This document shows positions 22,560 through 23,402 of a stretch of 23,402 nt of DNA, piece after piece. The translations under genes were made by a program, and so were the position numbers. The DNA is taken from positions 1 through 23,402 of the forward strand of contig JAAYYE010000017.1 in assembly GCA_012515515.1 (NCBI GenBank), written 5' to 3'. A model generated the notes under the pieces. That model ran no database searches, had not been told where the DNA came from, and worked only from the letters and a program-made list of their open reading frames with translations. Position 1 is the stretch's first letter. Each line of letters starts with the position of its first letter. Source of the stretch: Minisyncoccota bacterium (lineage in GTDB: Bacteria > Patescibacteria > Microgenomatia > UBA1400 > PJMF01).

Positions 22560-23243
22560 TTAATTAGCGAATTCTAGGACATTAGTATTAATTTTTTCGC
22601 TACGCCCCATGTCTCGATCGTCATAGCGAATTTCTGCCATCCACTGATTAACCGAATTAGCCCAAGAGCCATTGCTTGAAGGCGTGTACTTAGTTTCAAT
22701 TAAGCTAACTGTGTCTAGACCCTGATCAATATAATTTTGTTTTAATTCCCTAGCAGCGCGCTCAAAACCCGCTTCGTAACTCTCAAAATCTAAAGTTCCT
22801 CGACTATGAATGCCAAAACCCAGACAATTATTTGGCGCCTGTGGATTGGTGACGCGACATAAATTTGATTCTTGCATGGCAATGGCTGGCAAAAACCGAA
22901 AGTCTAAGCCGTGGCGATCAGCAATTTCGACCAATTTTTGCCCATAAACATTATAAGGAGTCATTGGCGAATTATGCCTTTCCAAAAATTTAGCAATCAA
23001 TTCTGCTCGAGCATCTTCACTCTCCACCACACTGAGCACTTGTTGCCCAGCTGGAGCCAAATTGTTTGGCTGATGATTGTCTAAGATTTGATTTAAGACT
23101 AGCCGTTCTTGATCCTGAGGACTAAATTTGTAGTAAGAGTTGTAAACAAAACTTGTAACAATTATGATTGCAGCACTAAAACAAATCCAAGACAAGCTAT
23201 AAAATAAAGACGCAAAAATAGATTTTTGTTTTGCTTGTTTCAT
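22560..23243 (-). CDS. membrane-anchored lysozyme-like peptidoglycan hydrolase
   Basis: 227 residues: basic start, one membrane helix (about 14-36), a linker, then a lysozyme-like domain (about 95-205). Seen: YGQKLVEIADRHGLDFRFLPAIAMQES with likely catalytic E125, then NNCLGFGIHSRGTLDF, the pattern of the transglycosylase/glucosaminidase superfamily, and KYTPSSNGSWANSV. C129 and C140 flank the active-site loop and could form a disulfide outside the membrane. The domain should face the cell wall. Similar short membrane-bound proteins are common in CPR genomes. A weak promoter lies upstream. Its 3' end is followed by the small RNA promoter on the same strand. The substrate bond cannot be fixed from sequence. 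Confidence 0.72.
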   Translation of the reverse strand: MKQAKQKSIFASLFYSLSWICFSAAIIIVTSFVYNSYYKFSPQDQERLVLNQILDNHQPNNLAPAGQQVLSVVESEDARAELIAKFLERHNSPMTPYNVYGQKLVEIADRHGLDFRFLPAIAMQESNLCRVTNPQAPNNCLGFGIHSRGTLDFESYEAGFERAARELKQNYIDQGLDTVSLIETKYTPSSNGSWANSVNQWMAEIRYDDRDMGRSEKINTNVLEFAN

Positions 23244-23269
23244 AATACAAGAAATTATTTGCTGAGATT

Positions 23270-23298
23270 ATCATATACTAATTCATTGACTTTAACAA
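23270..23298 (-). promoter_or_regulatory. candidate promoter of lysozyme-like gene
   Basis: On the minus strand: TTGTTA (23298-23293, 4 of 6), 17-nt spacer, TATGAT (23275-23270, 5 of 6). It gives a leader of about 20 nt without a Shine-Dalgarno. Confidence 0.45.
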
Positions 23299-23310
23299 GA
23301 ATTCTTGATA

Positions 23311-23402
23311 TATTAAATCTAATAAAATGCTGAAATATCAATCTAAAATATTATTAAATCTAATAAAATGCTGAAATATCAATCTAAAATATTATTAAAT
23401 CT
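23311..23402. repeat. 41-bp exact tandem repeat, open at window edge
   Basis: Two perfect 41-bp copies (from 23312 and 23353) and the first 9 bases of a third (23394-23402) that runs off the window. The unit is very AT-rich, with few G. There are no variable spacers. 41 is not a multiple of three, so it is not coding repeat. It begins 12 nt upstream of the -35 of the minus-strand lysozyme-like gene. Total copy number is unknown. Confidence 0.9.

Noticed and set aside
23311..23402. CRISPR array
   Set aside because: The 41-bp copies are contiguous and identical, with no spacers of unique sequence and no cas genes in view.

Overview
The window looks like a chromosomal segment of a small-genome bacterium, most likely of the Candidate Phyla Radiation (Patescibacteria). 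This is inferred from the divergent CPR-style CTP synthase N-terminus, the short DNA polymerase III delta subunit, the archaeal-type bifunctional phosphoglucose/phosphomannose isomerase, tight gene packing, AT-rich DNA and frequent near-leaderless starts. No 16S rRNA or other definitive marker is present, so the assignment is moderate. The standard bacterial code fits all genes.

Layout, left to right. 1-2855 (minus): a miaB-miaA-AI-2E transporter operon; the transporter runs off the left edge. 2894-6922 (plus): tRNA-Cys, enolase, a terminator, then phosphoglycerate mutase (gpmI), a cupin and an unknown protein. 6977-7764 (minus): rplS, a YraN-like nuclease-fold gene and tRNA-Glu. 7825-9534 (minus): CTP synthase, divergent from a PduO-type cobalamin adenosyltransferase (9600-10172, plus) with overlapping promoters. 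10206-10826 (minus): lexA. 11015-11734 (plus): a DedA/VTT membrane protein with a repetitive lysine-rich tail. 11731-17467 (minus): a six-gene run of ygjP-like protease, holA-like gene, phosphomannomutase/phosphoglucomutase, Nudix hydrolase, phosphoglucose/phosphomannose isomerase and a second, active-site-degenerate enolase. 17567-22386 (plus): tRNA-Leu, a heterodimeric ABC exporter pair and D-Ala-D-Ala ligase. 22387-22559: a shared terminator and a strong candidate small RNA gene on the minus strand. 22560-23243 (minus): a membrane-anchored lysozyme-like protein. 23311-23402: the start of an exact 41-bp tandem repeat that reaches the right edge.

Functionally the window joins lower glycolysis (enolase, phosphoglycerate mutase), hexose-phosphate interconversion for sugar-nucleotide and cell-surface synthesis (PMM/PGM, PGI/PMI), tRNA A37 modification (miaA, miaB), pyrimidine synthesis, the SOS repressor and peptidoglycan metabolism (ddl, lysozyme-like protein). 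The points most worth following are the candidate small RNA with near-perfect consensus promoter and intrinsic terminator at 22405-22475, the enolase paralogue that has lost two metal-ligand positions and the catalytic base, the near-leaderless promoters in front of operon-leading genes, and the 41-bp repeat.
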